A DNA stretch of 64,000 bases from Streptomyces sp. SCL15-4 (GCF_033366695.1 NZ_JAOBTQ010000001.1:1984001-2048000); one strand, 5' to 3'; numbered from the stretch's first letter, positions 29,225-38,588 are shown. Notes: generated by a model from the letters alone, not told the origin. Numbers and translations: made by a program.

Positions 29225-29809
29225 ATGGTCCGGGCGGGACTGACCGTCGAGCGGCTGGTGGCGGGGGCGGCGGAGCTGGCGGACGAGGCCGGGTTCGACC
29301 GCCTCAGCGTCTCGGCGCTGGCCCGCCGCTTCGGTGTCAAGGACGCGAGCCTGTACTCGCACGTGCGCAATCTCCAGGACCTGCGCACCCGGCTCGCGCT
29401 GTACGCGGGCGGCGAGCTGATCGACCGGATCGCGGCGGCCGTGGCCGGCCGGGCGGGCAAGGAGGCGCTGAAGGCGTTCGCCGACGCCTACCGCGACTAC
29501 GCCCTGGAGCACCCCGGCCGGTACGCGGCCACCCAGATCCGGATCGACCAGGCCCTCATCGCGGACTCCCCCGCGCTGCACCGCACCGCCGAGATCACCT
29601 ACGGCATGCTGCGCGGCTACGGCCTCGCGGAACCGGACCTGACGGACGCGGTGCGCCTGCTGCGCAGCACGTTCCACGGCTACTGCGTCCTGGAGGGCGC
29701 GGGCGGCTTCGGCGCGGACCGGGACGTACGGGCCTCGTGGGACAAGGCGGTCGACGCGCTGCACCTGGCCCTCACCCACTGGCCCCGGGAGGCCAAGAGC
29801 GATGACTGA
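29225..29809 (+). CDS. TetR-family regulator (WHG-type C-terminus)
   Basis: A 194-residue repressor. The HTH is LSVSALARRFGVKDASLYSHVRNLQDL. The C-terminal domain carries the features of the TetR WHG/TetR_C_33 group (PGRYAATQIR... HGYCVLEGAGGFG). AAGGGAGG precedes the ATG. It overlaps the alpha/beta hydrolase gene by eight bases, so the two are one operon and the hydrolase substrate may be related to the ligand. Confidence 0.92.
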   Translation: MVRAGLTVERLVAGAAELADEAGFDRLSVSALARRFGVKDASLYSHVRNLQDLRTRLALYAGGELIDRIAAAVAGRAGKEALKAFADAYRDYALEHPGRYAATQIRIDQALIADSPALHRTAEITYGMLRGYGLAEPDLTDAVRLLRSTFHGYCVLEGAGGFGADRDVRASWDKAVDALHLALTHWPREAKSDD

Positions 29810-30515
29810 CACGCCGTACCACGACATCACGGGCCGCGGTCCGGTGCTGCTGCTCCTGCCGGGCGGCGCCGGGCATCCGATGGGCCTCGGGCCGCTCGTC
29901 GAGCGCCTGGCCACCCGGTTCACCGTGGTCACGTACGACCCGCTGGGCCTCGCGCACGGCCGGCTCGGGCAGCCGGTCGCCGAACAGCGGGTCGCCGACT
30001 GGAGCGCGGGCGCGCGACGGGTGCTGGACGCGGTGGCACCGGCGGGCGAACCGGCGCACGTCTTCGGCACCAGCTCGGGAGGCATCGCGGCCCTGGACCT
30101 GCTGGCCCGCCACCCCGGACGGGTGGCGCACGTGGTCGCGCACGAACCGCCGTGTGTGACGGTCCTGCCGGACGGGGACGCGCGCCGGACGGAGCTGATC
30201 GAGCAGCTGGACGGGCCCGGGCGGCTGCCCGCCGAGGGCCCGTCGGCGACCCCGATGGGCGTCTTCCTGGCCCGTGTCCTGCGCCCGTTCACGTCATACG
30301 TGCCCGCCGCCCCGCCCCCGGGCCGGCTCACCCTCGCCGCCGGCGCCGACTCGCGCGGTCAGCTCCTGTACCGCACGGCCGAGGCCCTCGCCGAGCGGCT
30401 GCGCTGTACTCTCGCCGAGTTCCCGGGCGGACACCTCGGCACGCTCGATCACCCGGTGGAGTTCGCGGACCGGCTCGCCGGAACGCTGCGGTCCAACGCC
30501 CGGACGTCCGCGTAG
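29802..30515 (+). CDS. Alpha/beta-hydrolase
   Basis: A 237-residue cytoplasmic hydrolase. The nucleophile elbow GTSSGG and the oxyanion-hole-like LLPGGAGHPMG are clear, with an Asp in the beta-7 region and His in FPGGHLG. The start overlaps the TetR gene. The last 67 bases overlap the 3' end of the convergent PEP-mutase-family gene, and a hairpin is not seen between them. Substrate unknown. Confidence 0.9.
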   Translation: MTDTPYHDITGRGPVLLLLPGGAGHPMGLGPLVERLATRFTVVTYDPLGLAHGRLGQPVAEQRVADWSAGARRVLDAVAPAGEPAHVFGTSSGGIAALDLLARHPGRVAHVVAHEPPCVTVLPDGDARRTELIEQLDGPGRLPAEGPSATPMGVFLARVLRPFTSYVPAAPPPGRLTLAAGADSRGQLLYRTAEALAERLRCTLAEFPGGHLGTLDHPVEFADRLAGTLRSNARTSA

Positions 30516-31258
30516 GAAGGCGTCGTCCCGCCCGGCGCGCGCCCGGCCGCGATGTCGGCCACCGCGTCCACGGCCGCGCCGAGCGCCCTGCGGTACAGCA
30601 GCGAGCCGAGGCTGACCCGGCGCACACCGAGGCCGGCGAGGCGGGCGAGCGGAGGCCCGGCGGGCGAGTAGAGGACGTTGAGCGGGGCCTCGGTGTGCCG
30701 GACGAGGGCGGCGATGCGCTCCGGGTCGGTCACGCCGGGCACGAACACTCCGTCGGCGCCCGCCGCCTGGTAGGCGTCGAGCCGGCGCAGGGTCTCCCGC
30801 TCGTCGCCGTCGCCCGCCCAGTACGTGTCGGTGCGGGCGTTGACGAACAGTCCGGGCACGGCCGCCTTCACCGCCGCGATCTTCGCCGCGTGCCGGGCGG
30901 CCGGGCCCAGACCGTCCTCCAGGTTGATGCCGACGGCTCCGGCGGCCCACAACTCGGCGGCGAGCCCGGCGACTTCACCGGGGTCGTCGCTGAAGCCCGC
31001 CTCGGCGTCCACGGAGAGCAGGTACGGCGCGGAGCCGAGCGTCAGGGCGAGCCGGACGGTCCGTTCCCGGGTGACGCCCGCTCCGTCGGGCAGGCCGGCG
31101 CCCGCCGCCACCGCCAGGCTCGTGGTACCGATCGCCGGGAAGCCCCGGGCGGCGAGAGCGGCGGCCGAGGCGTGGTCCCAGGCGTTGGGCAGCAGCAGCG
31201 GCCGCCCGGGACGGTGGTGGAGGCCGGCGAAGGACACGGGGGCGGGCTCTGCGGTCAT
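30449..31258 (-). CDS. Isocitrate lyase/PEP-mutase-family protein
   Basis: A 269-residue alpha/beta-barrel protein. The active-site elements are PNAWDHASAAALAARGFPAIGTTS, the metal-binding SVDAEAGFSDDP, GINLEDG and NARTDTYW. The catalytic Cys of isocitrate lyase (KKCGH) is absent, so it belongs to the large PEP-mutase-like subgroup of uncertain chemistry. The ATG at 31258 has only a weak ribosome site. A strong terminator hairpin separates it from the upstream polysaccharide genes, so it is likely transcribed alone. Its tail overlaps the convergent hydrolase gene by 67 bases. Confidence 0.88.
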   Translation of the reverse strand: MTAEPAPVSFAGLHHRPGRPLLLPNAWDHASAAALAARGFPAIGTTSLAVAAGAGLPDGAGVTRERTVRLALTLGSAPYLLSVDAEAGFSDDPGEVAGLAAELWAAGAVGINLEDGLGPAARHAAKIAAVKAAVPGLFVNARTDTYWAGDGDERETLRRLDAYQAAGADGVFVPGVTDPERIAALVRHTEAPLNVLYSPAGPPLARLAGLGVRRVSLGSLLYRRALGAAVDAVADIAAGRAPGGTTPSYADVRALDRSVPASRSANSTG

Positions 31259-31276
31259 ACGGCCATGCTGGACCCC

Positions 31277-31304
31277 GGACGGTTCGGCCCCCGCCGAACC
31301 GTCC
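31277..31304 (-). terminator. Terminator after the DUF2264 gene
   Basis: GGACGGTTCGG (31277-31287) and CCGAACCGTCC (31294-31304) form a perfect 11-bp stem with a 6-base loop. It starts ten bases beyond the DUF2264 stop and ends before the next start, without an obvious U tract, as is common in Streptomyces. Confidence 0.8.
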
Positions 31305-31313
31305 CCGCTCGGC

Positions 31314-33020
31314 TCACCGGGGCGCCACCGACCATCCCGTGTCTCCGTCCGCGAACCGGAAGACGGCGGTCTGCCCGCCGGGCCGGCTCACCCGCACCTC
31401 CCGGCCGTCCCGCTCCACCGCCACGGACACCAGCCCGGTGAGCGGCCGGGGCTCCGGTTCCCCGGTGAGCCGGGCGAGCGCCACGAAGAGCGTGGGGCCG
31501 CCGTCCGCCCGCACGGCTCCGGTCAGCTCCGCCGACAGGCCGTGCACCGGCACCAGTTCGGCGCGCACCCCGTCCCCGTCCGGCCACCCCGTCACCCGGA
31601 CCGGGGTCCCGGGGGCCGCGCCCGCCACCAGATGGGCCCGCACCTCCACGGCACCGCGCACCACCACCAGGCTGGTCACGGTGGTCCCGGCGCGCACGGT
31701 GTGCCGGGAGGCGATCCAGCCCTCGCCGGTGCCGAGCGGCTCGATGCCCGTACGGCCCGGATCACCGCCGACGATCACGCTGTTGTCGTACGACGCCTCG
31801 GGCGCGGTGGCGGTGGAGTAGGCGAGCCGGGTGTAGTACGGGTCGTACCGGACGTCCTCGCTGCCGTGGTTGTGCAGCCGGACCAGGCCGTCCGCGGCGG
31901 TGGACTGGAGCAGCCAGTTCGGGGCGGGCACCGGGTGGGCGGCGTCGGCGCGCTCGGCGGGGGCCGCCTCCTCGGGCGCCGTCCACACCTCGTGGCCGGG
32001 CGGCAGCAGCAGGCCGAGGAAGCCCTTGCTCGCCCAGTACGGCGAGGCGGGGCCGGAGTAGCTCTGCACGAGCGAGGTGTCGGGGGCGAGCCAGCCGAGC
32101 GGGAGCAGGCCGCGCGCGTCGACCGCGCCGCCGTCGACGAAGTACCGCAGGGCTCCGGAGGCCAGGCGGCGGGTCTGTCCCGGGGGCAGCGGGGTGTGTC
32201 CGGTCAGCGCGCCCAGCCAGAGCGGGGCGGTGGCGGCGAACCGGTAGGTCAGGGAGCGGCCCTGGCGCAGCGGGGCGCCGTCGCCGCCGAACAGGCGGGC
32301 GTAGTCGGCGAGATGGCGGGAGAGCCGGCGGCCGTAGCGGGCGAGCAGGCCGGTGTCGCCCGCGAGCCAGGCGTGCAGGACCGGGTACAGGTGCATGGCC
32401 CAGCCGTTGTAGTAGTCGAACTTCCGCCCGTCGCCGTCGGTGTACCAGCCGTCGCCGACGTACCAGGTCTCGATCCGCTCCAGGCCCCGGTCGATCGCGG
32501 CGCGCGCCGCCTCCTGCCGGTGGCCGATCTCCGCGAGGAAGCCGCCGACGGTGACCGGGAACAGCTCCCAGTTGCACGGCCAGGGCACGGCGGTGAGCGC
32601 GTCCGCCAGCCAGTCGGCGGTGCGCTGGCGCACGGGGTCGGCCAGGCGGTCCCACAGCAGCGGCCGGGTCAGCCGCAGGGCGAGCGCGATCGAGGCGGCC
32701 TCCACCAGCGGCTGGCTCCGGTCGGTGATCCGGGGCCAGACTCCGCCCGGCCCGGCGGCGAGGCCGTCGGCGTACCGGCCGAGGGCGGTCTCGTCGCGGC
32801 GGAACGCGGCCAGCAGCAGGGTGCGGGCGTAGCCTTCGAGGCCGTCGGAGAGGCGGCCGGAGTGGCTCACATGGTCGCCGGGGAGATGGTAGAGGGCGCG
32901 GTCGGGGCCGGCGTACGGCTCGACGGCGGCGAGGAGGCCGTCGGCGGCGGCCTCCCAGTGGGCGCGGGTGTAGCCGGTGTACGGGCTCGACTCGCGGTCG
33001 TCGGCGGGAAGTTCGATCAC
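31314..33020 (-). CDS. DUF2264-domain protein
   Basis: A 568-residue protein. The first ~380 residues form a DUF2264 all-helical barrel-like region, with conserved segments SDGLEGYARTLLL, PCNWELFPVTVGGFL, KFDYYNGWAMHLYPVL and SYSGPASPYWASKGFLGLLL. The beta-rich C-terminus follows. The domain is often found in pectin and rhamnogalacturonan utilisation clusters and resembles glycan hydrolase or lyase barrels; its reaction is not settled. There is no signal peptide. The GTG at 33020 has GAGGAAGG upstream. It follows the acetylesterase gene by 67 bases, so the two are probably one transcript. Confidence 0.88.
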   Translation of the reverse strand: MIELPADDRESSPYTGYTRAHWEAAADGLLAAVEPYAGPDRALYHLPGDHVSHSGRLSDGLEGYARTLLLAAFRRDETALGRYADGLAAGPGGVWPRITDRSQPLVEAASIALALRLTRPLLWDRLADPVRQRTADWLADALTAVPWPCNWELFPVTVGGFLAEIGHRQEAARAAIDRGLERIETWYVGDGWYTDGDGRKFDYYNGWAMHLYPVLHAWLAGDTGLLARYGRRLSRHLADYARLFGGDGAPLRQGRSLTYRFAATAPLWLGALTGHTPLPPGQTRRLASGALRYFVDGGAVDARGLLPLGWLAPDTSLVQSYSGPASPYWASKGFLGLLLPPGHEVWTAPEEAAPAERADAAHPVPAPNWLLQSTAADGLVRLHNHGSEDVRYDPYYTRLAYSTATAPEASYDNSVIVGGDPGRTGIEPLGTGEGWIASRHTVRAGTTVTSLVVVRGAVEVRAHLVAGAAPGTPVRVTGWPDGDGVRAELVPVHGLSAELTGAVRADGGPTLFVALARLTGEPEPRPLTGLVSVAVERDGREVRVSRPGGQTAVFRFADGDTGWSVAPR

Positions 33021-33087
33021 GGCGGTGGCTGTCCTTCCTCGGCGGGAACCCGGGACGCCCCGGTTCCGGTCGGGGCGCCCCGGGGGC

Positions 33088-34137
33088 TCATCCCGCCCGT
33101 ACCCTGCCCTCGGGGACCAGGTGCCGGGCGAGCAGTTCGTCGCGGACCAGGCCCGCGAAGACGGTGGCGCCGTGCACGGAGGTGTGCGTGTTGTCGCGCT
33201 TCTCGTTGTACAGGTACAGCGCCTTGGAGCCCTCCGGGCCGAGGGACTCCACCAGAGCCTTGGTCTTCGCCGTGAGGTCGATCAGCGCGACGCCCTCGGC
33301 GGCGGCGACCGAGCGGATGACGGCCGGGTGGTCGACGCCCAGGCCGTTGACGAGCAGGGCGGTGTCGTTGTCCAGGGTGCCGTCGGCGTTGAACCAGCGG
33401 CGCACGACGGGCGTGACGAGCACCGGTTCGCCGCCCCGGTCCCGGACGCCGGCCACCAGGGTCTCCAGGTTGGCGCGGTAGGTGGCCTCGTCGGTGGTCT
33501 TGTCGTTGTGGGCGAGCTGGACGAGGACGAGGTCGCCGGGGCGGATCAGCGGTTGGACGGCGGCCCACAGCCGCGGGTCCCGGAGGTAGGTGACCGTGCT
33601 CTCGCCGGAGTCGGCGTGGTTGGCGACGGACAGGCCCTTGCGCAGGTACTGCGGGAGCTGCTGGCCCCAGCCGGAGTAGGGGTCGGCGGGCTGGTCGCAG
33701 ACCGTGGAGTCGCCGACGAGGAGAAGGCGGCGGGGATGCCGGGCCGGGGTGACCCGGATGGCGTCCAGGGCGGGCGCGGAGCCGCCGAGCGCCAGGTCCA
33801 GGCCGGGGTGTCCGTCGGGACCGGCCGGCTCGCCCTCGGGGGTGCGGACGTCGACGGTGAAGCTCTCGGTGCGGGTCTCGCCGGCCGGGACGGCGGTCTC
33901 CGGCAGCAGCGAGCGCCGGGTCTCGCCGGTGATACGGGTGCCGGAGGCCGTGGCGGCGCCGAGCCGGACGGTCACGTCGTAGGTGCCCGGCGGGACGTCG
34001 AAGTGGCAGGCGGTGGCGGTGCAGTGGCCGGTGCCGGGCGGCCGGCCGGTGTGGGCCCGGGCGGGGGCCGCCGTGAGGGCCCCGCTCAGGACGAGGGCGG
34101 TCAGGGCGGCGCCGCGCAGGGCGGTGAAACGTCTCAC
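33088..34137 (-). CDS. Rhamnogalacturonan acetylesterase-type SGNH hydrolase, secreted
   Basis: A 349-residue protein with a Sec signal (VRRFTALRGAALTALVLSGA). An N-terminal beta domain (FDVPPGTYDVTVRLG) precedes the SGNH catalytic part. Block I is LVGDSTVCDQP, typical of rhamnogalacturonan acetylesterases. It also has VQLAHNDKTTD and the catalytic Asp/His in KRDNTHTSVHG. It removes acetyl esters from rhamnogalacturonan I, exposing it to the lyase encoded divergently. The GTG at 34137 has GAGGAG seven bases upstream. Confidence 0.92.
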   Translation of the reverse strand: MRRFTALRGAALTALVLSGALTAAPARAHTGRPPGTGHCTATACHFDVPPGTYDVTVRLGAATASGTRITGETRRSLLPETAVPAGETRTESFTVDVRTPEGEPAGPDGHPGLDLALGGSAPALDAIRVTPARHPRRLLLVGDSTVCDQPADPYSGWGQQLPQYLRKGLSVANHADSGESTVTYLRDPRLWAAVQPLIRPGDLVLVQLAHNDKTTDEATYRANLETLVAGVRDRGGEPVLVTPVVRRWFNADGTLDNDTALLVNGLGVDHPAVIRSVAAAEGVALIDLTAKTKALVESLGPEGSKALYLYNEKRDNTHTSVHGATVFAGLVRDELLARHLVPEGRVRAG

Positions 34138-34193
34138 TGGCTGACTCCTCGGCGGTCGGCAAGGTCCGGCGGCTGGACGGTACCGCTCATGAC

Positions 34194-34204
34194 AAGCGCT
34201 TTCT
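34194..34204. promoter_or_regulatory. LacI-type operator site 1
   Basis: AAGCGCTTTCT lies between the divergent acetylesterase and lyase genes. The same 11 bases recur at 41788-41798 before the LacI gene. The GCGC-centred half-palindrome is typical of LacI-family operators. Confidence 0.6.
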
Positions 34205-34246
34205 AGACCCAGGCGCGAAATCCTGCGATCACCTGCGCGATCCGAG

Positions 34247-34270
34247 CGAAAGCTCTTTCGCGAAAACGAT
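34247..34270. promoter_or_regulatory. Nested palindromes in the divergent promoter
   Basis: GCGAAAG-CT-CTTTCGC is a perfect inverted repeat, and TTTCGCGAAA overlaps it. Together they form a compact double dyad about 60 bases before the lyase start. A second regulator or a cooperative site of the LacI protein could bind here. Confidence 0.5.
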
Positions 34271-34328
34271 TCAACTGTCACCCTGCCAGTCACCCGCACA
34301 CCCCGGACCTCCCCAAGGAGGCACCCCC

Positions 34329-36008
34329 ATGTCCGGATCCACCGACCGCACGGTCACGCGCCGCGCCTTCGTCGCCGCCGGTGCCGCAGCCGCCGGCTCG
34401 GCCGCCCTCGCCGGTCCGCTCGCCGGCACCGCCGTCGCCGCCGGCTTCGGCTGGCGTGACGACGGCACCGACTACGTCGTCGACACCGGCGCGAACCTCG
34501 TCTTCAAGGTCTCCAAGTCCACCGGCGACCTGACCTCGCTGGTCTACAAGGGCACCGAGTACCAGGGCTACGGCGGCAAGAACTCGCACATCGAGTCCGG
34601 TCTCGGCAGCTCCGCCGTGACCCTGGCCCAGTCCGGCTCCACCGTCCTGATCTCCGTCACCCACGGCACGCTGCGCCACTACTACGCGGCCCGCGCCGGC
34701 GAGAACAACATCTACCTGTGGACCCACAAGGCCGACTCCTCGGTCGCCGCGACCCGCTACATCCTGCGTGTCGCACCGGGCCTGTTCCGCAACGACGAGC
34801 CCGACTCCTACACCTACACGACCCGCACCATCGAGGCGTCGGACGTGTTCGCGAAGTCCGACGGGCAGACCCGCTCCAAGCACTACTCCAAGGTGCGGGT
34901 CATCGACTACGACTACACCGGCTGGTCCGCCGGCGGCGTCGGCCTGTGGATCGTGCGCGGCAACCACGAGAAGGCCTCCGGCGGCCCCTTCTACCGCTCG
35001 CTGCTGCGTCACCAGAGCACCGACGGCGGCGGGCTGTACGAGATCCTGTACTACGGGGAGAACCAGACGGAGCCCGAGCGCTACGGCCTCCAGGGCCCGT
35101 ACGTCATCGCGTTCACCGACGGCGGCGCGCCCTCTCCCGCCCTCTACCACGACACGCTGACCACGCCGTGGGCCGACGCGCTGGGCATCGCCGGGTACGT
35201 GCCGGACAGCGGCCGGGGCCGCGTCGCCGGGGTCGGCATCGCCGGGCGCGACACCGCGTACCCGTACACCGTGGGGCTGGCCGGCTCCTCGGCGCAGTAC
35301 TGGGGTCAGGCCCGCGCGTCGGACGGGTACTTCTCGATCTCCCGCGTCCTGCCGGGCACGTACACGCTGACCGTCTACAAGGGCGAACTGGCCGTCCTGG
35401 AGGGCCGGGTGACCGTCACCGCGGGCGCGACGACCACGCTCAACACGCTCACCGTCCCCTCGTCCAACGACCCGTCCCGCGCGAGCGCGATCTGGCGGAT
35501 CGGCGACTGGAACGGCACCCCGGCCGGGTTCAAGAACGCGGACCTGATGACGTACGCCCATCCCTCCGACGTCCGGGCCGCGCCCTGGACCGGGAACGTG
35601 GTGATCGGCAGCGGCACGGAGACGTCCGGCTTCCCCTGCTACCTGTGGAAGGACGTCAACAGCGGCCTGCTCGTGTACTTCAGGCTCACCGCCGCGCAGG
35701 CCGCCGCCGCGCACACCCTGAGGATCGGCGTGACGACGGCCTACGCGAACGGCCGGCCGCGGATCACGGTCAACGACACCTGGACCTCGGCGATCCCCTC
35801 CCCGCCCGCCCAGCCGGGCACCCGGTCCCTGACCGTGGGCTCGTACCGGGGCAACAACCACACCTTCGCCTACAGCGTCCCGGCCGGTGCCTGGCGCACG
35901 GACACCGGCCAGTACAACGTGCTGAGGATCGAGGTGGTGAGCGGTTCGGGGACGACGGGCTACCTCAGCGCCGGTACGGCCGTCGACGCCATCGACCTAC
36001 TCGCCTGA
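34329..36008 (+). CDS. Rhamnogalacturonan lyase, PL4-like, secreted
   Basis: A 559-residue Tat-exported protein; the signal has RTVTRRAFVAAGAAAAG. The layout is that of family-4 rhamnogalacturonan lyases: a catalytic beta-sandwich (~45-300, with GENNIYLWTHKADSS, TRSKHYSK, KASGGPFYRSLL and the NHEKASG segment), an FnIII-like middle domain (SRVLPGTYTLTVYKGEL) and a C-terminal carbohydrate-binding-like domain (IWRIGDWNGTPAGFKNADLMTY). The enzyme cleaves the rhamnogalacturonan I backbone by beta-elimination. CCAAGGAGG precedes the ATG. Confidence 0.9.
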   Translation: MSGSTDRTVTRRAFVAAGAAAAGSAALAGPLAGTAVAAGFGWRDDGTDYVVDTGANLVFKVSKSTGDLTSLVYKGTEYQGYGGKNSHIESGLGSSAVTLAQSGSTVLISVTHGTLRHYYAARAGENNIYLWTHKADSSVAATRYILRVAPGLFRNDEPDSYTYTTRTIEASDVFAKSDGQTRSKHYSKVRVIDYDYTGWSAGGVGLWIVRGNHEKASGGPFYRSLLRHQSTDGGGLYEILYYGENQTEPERYGLQGPYVIAFTDGGAPSPALYHDTLTTPWADALGIAGYVPDSGRGRVAGVGIAGRDTAYPYTVGLAGSSAQYWGQARASDGYFSISRVLPGTYTLTVYKGELAVLEGRVTVTAGATTTLNTLTVPSSNDPSRASAIWRIGDWNGTPAGFKNADLMTYAHPSDVRAAPWTGNVVIGSGTETSGFPCYLWKDVNSGLLVYFRLTAAQAAAAHTLRIGVTTAYANGRPRITVNDTWTSAIPSPPAQPGTRSLTVGSYRGNNHTFAYSVPAGAWRTDTGQYNVLRIEVVSGSGTTGYLSAGTAVDAIDLLA

Positions 36009-36015
36009 CCGGCAC

Positions 36016-37425
36016 TCAGCTCCCGCGGGTCCATTGCTGGTTGGCCGCACCGTTGCACGCGTAGGTGATGATCGCGGCCGAGTCGGCGGTGGACCCGCCG
36101 GAGACGTCCAGGCACTTCCCGCTCGCACGGGACGTGAGGGTGACGTACGAGCCGGAGGCGGTGACCGACCACTGCTGGCCGGTGGCGGCGGTGCAGTCCT
36201 CCTGGGTGACCCCGCTCGCGTTCTCCTCAAGGCACAGGGAGCTGCCCCGGCCCACCAGGGCCCGGTAGCCGTTGCCGAGGTCCTTGAACCACCACTTCTG
36301 GTTGGTGCCGCCGTTGCAGGTGTACTGGCTGATCGCGGCCCCCTGCCACACCGACCGGCTCGGCACGTCGGCGCACTTGGAACTGTGCCGGGCGATCAGC
36401 GTGTTGTAGGTCGCGGAGGTGCCCGTGACGGTCCCGGCCGTGGTGTCGACGGTGATCTCCGGATACCAGGACATGGTCATCGTGGTGGCGGTCGGGAAGG
36501 ACAGCGGCAGCCACACGTACCGGGAGTCGTTCACCTTCCCGCCGAAGGAGTCGCCCCAGCGGTCGCCCAGGTACAGATACGAGGTGCCCGAAGTGCCCTG
36601 CACGGGAAGGACGTAGGCGGTCTGGGAGCCGTAGGCGGTGGAGTCGCCGACGTTCTTCCAGGACGTCCACGGGCCGGCGAGGGAGGTGGCGGTGGCGTAC
36701 TGCTGCTGGTTGGGGTTCCAGCCGGTGGCGCCCGAGGTGAGCATGAAGTAGACCCCGCCGCGCTTGAACAGGGCCGGTGCCTCGCGGTGGCCGCCGGGCC
36801 AGGGGTTGGCGACCAGGCCGGCGATGCCGGTGTAGTCGGCGGTGAGCCGGTAGATGTGCAGGTCGTAGTTCTCGTTGGCGGCCGAGATCATGTACGCCGT
36901 GCCGTCGGTGTCGACGTAGGTGGTCAGGTCGCGGGACATGTACTGGCCGAGCGGGCGGAAACTGCCCTTGTAGGCGTAACTGCCGTCGACCGTGTCGGAG
37001 ACGGCGACGGCGGCGCGGGCCTCGCCGTAGTCGGTGCCGTTCTCCTTGTGCATCCAGAGGACGAACTTGCCGGTGGCCGCGTTGTAGAGGACCTTGGGAC
37101 GCTCTATGTAGGCGGTGGCCAGTTCGGCGGCGGAGGACTGGGTGAGGACGCGCGCGCGGAACTCCCAGTTCCGCAGGTCGGAGGAGCGGTAGGCGTCCAC
37201 GGACCGGAAGGTGTTGTCGCTGTTGCGGTCCTCGCCGAACCAGTAGTAGTAGCCGCCGACCTTGATCACTCCGCCGCCGTGAGCGTGCACCGGGTTGCCC
37301 GAGGTGTCGGTGAACCGGGTGCCGTTGGCGATGGACTGCGGTGCCGCCTGGGCGGGTCCGGCGAGAGCCGGCGCGGCGGCGAGGGCGCAGCACAGGGCGA
37401 GCAGAAGGGCGTACAGGCGTCTCAT
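36016..37425 (-). CDS. GH43 glycosidase with ricin-type lectin domain, secreted
   Basis: A 469-residue protein with a Sec signal (MRRLYALLLALCCALAAAPALA). Residues ~30-330 form a five-bladed GH43 propeller resembling the exo-beta-1,3-galactanase subgroup (HAHGGGVIKVGGYYYWFGED, YIERPKVLYNAATGKFVLWM, REAPALFKRGGVYFMLTSG). Residues ~340-469 are a CBM13 beta-trefoil with QKW, QQW and QQW motifs in three repeats. It probably trims galactan side chains of pectin or arabinogalactan. It starts one base after the stop of the arabinofuranosidase gene, and GGAG lies within that gene, so translation is coupled. Confidence 0.9.
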   Translation of the reverse strand: MRRLYALLLALCCALAAAPALAGPAQAAPQSIANGTRFTDTSGNPVHAHGGGVIKVGGYYYWFGEDRNSDNTFRSVDAYRSSDLRNWEFRARVLTQSSAAELATAYIERPKVLYNAATGKFVLWMHKENGTDYGEARAAVAVSDTVDGSYAYKGSFRPLGQYMSRDLTTYVDTDGTAYMISAANENYDLHIYRLTADYTGIAGLVANPWPGGHREAPALFKRGGVYFMLTSGATGWNPNQQQYATATSLAGPWTSWKNVGDSTAYGSQTAYVLPVQGTSGTSYLYLGDRWGDSFGGKVNDSRYVWLPLSFPTATTMTMSWYPEITVDTTAGTVTGTSATYNTLIARHSSKCADVPSRSVWQGAAISQYTCNGGTNQKWWFKDLGNGYRALVGRGSSLCLEENASGVTQEDCTAATGQQWSVTASGSYVTLTSRASGKCLDVSGGSTADSAAIITYACNGAANQQWTRGS

Positions 37426-37426
37426 C

Positions 37427-38521
37427 TCACACTCCTTCGGTCACGGTGTCGGCCACGGGGACGCCGAAGTCCGGGGTGCCGTCCGGCTTCCAGCCGAGCC
37501 GCTGGATCCGGGTGTGCCGATTGGGGTCGTGCAGCGGGTCGCCGGTGATCTCCTTGTACTGGCGGGCGTGGTAGACGAGGACGTCGGTACGGCCGTCCTC
37601 GGCGACGGTGAAGCAGCTGTGCCCGGGGCCGTACTGTCCCGTGGTGTCGTTGCTGGTGAACACCGGTACCGGCGACTTGGTCCAGGCGCGCGCGTCCAGC
37701 AGGTCGCCGTGGGCGTCGGCGGTCAGCAGGCCCATGCAGTAGTGCCAGTCGGTGGCGCTTGCGGAGTAGGTGAGGAAGATCCGGCCGTTGCGCTTGAGGA
37801 CGTACGGGCCCTCGTTGACCTTGTAGCCGACGCACTCCCAGTCGTACTCGGGTGTGGACAGGCGCACTTGCGGACCGGTCAGGGTCCAGGGGCCGGCCAT
37901 CTCCGAGATCCACAGGGCCGTGTTGTTGTCCATGCCGGGTTCGTGCTGGGCCCAGACCAGGTAGCGGGTGCCGCGGTGCTGGAAGGTGGTGGCGTCCAGG
38001 GAGAAGGTCTCCCAGGCCGTCTTGATCTGCCCTCGCTCCACCCACGTCCCCTTGAAGGGGTCGGCATGGGCGTTCTCCAGCACCCAGATGCGGATCGCCC
38101 ACACGTCCTCGGCGGGGGCCGAGGCGAAGTAGATGTACCACTTGCCGCCGATCCGGTGCAGCTCGGGCGCCCAGATGTGGGCGGCCATCGGGCCGTCGGC
38201 GTGGGCCCGCCAGATCACCGACTCGGCGGCCGCGGACAGGCCGTTCAGGGTGCGGGAGCGGCGCAGGACGATGCGGTCGTACTCGGGGACGGTCGCCGTG
38301 AAGTAGTAGGTGCCGTCGGTGTGGCGGGTGATGTGCGGGTCGGCGCGTTGACGGACGAGGGGGTTCACATAGGGGGCCGCCTTCGGGTGCTCCAAGTGCG
38401 GCCGCGGGGCGGCTGCCTGGGCGAGGCCGGGGGTGACGGCCAGGGCGCCGGCGGCGAGCGCGGCGCCCTTGAGCACCGTCCTGCGGCCAAAAGCGTCGGG
38501 CAGGTCGTGGTCGCGGCTCAT
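37427..38521 (-). CDS. GH43 exo-alpha-L-arabinofuranosidase-type enzyme, secreted
   Basis: A 364-residue Tat-exported protein (GRRTVLKGAALAAGALAVTPG). The GH43 propeller begins with the catalytic base in VRQRADPHITRHTDGTYYFT. It also has HIWAPELHRIGGKWYIYFA and the Glu in KVNEGPYVLKRNGRIFLTYS. The sequence most resembles the exo-1,5-alpha-L-arabinofuranosidase group of streptomycetes. It would release arabinose from pectic arabinan. First gene of a two-gene operon with the lectin-linked GH43 enzyme. Confidence 0.9.
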   Translation of the reverse strand: MSRDHDLPDAFGRRTVLKGAALAAGALAVTPGLAQAAAPRPHLEHPKAAPYVNPLVRQRADPHITRHTDGTYYFTATVPEYDRIVLRRSRTLNGLSAAAESVIWRAHADGPMAAHIWAPELHRIGGKWYIYFASAPAEDVWAIRIWVLENAHADPFKGTWVERGQIKTAWETFSLDATTFQHRGTRYLVWAQHEPGMDNNTALWISEMAGPWTLTGPQVRLSTPEYDWECVGYKVNEGPYVLKRNGRIFLTYSASATDWHYCMGLLTADAHGDLLDARAWTKSPVPVFTSNDTTGQYGPGHSCFTVAEDGRTDVLVYHARQYKEITGDPLHDPNRHTRIQRLGWKPDGTPDFGVPVADTVTEGV

Positions 38522-38588
38522 GCGGACTGCCTCTCGGTGGGGTGCGGTGGCCTTCGGCGGAACGTCGTGGTGCCTCTGAATGGGATCT

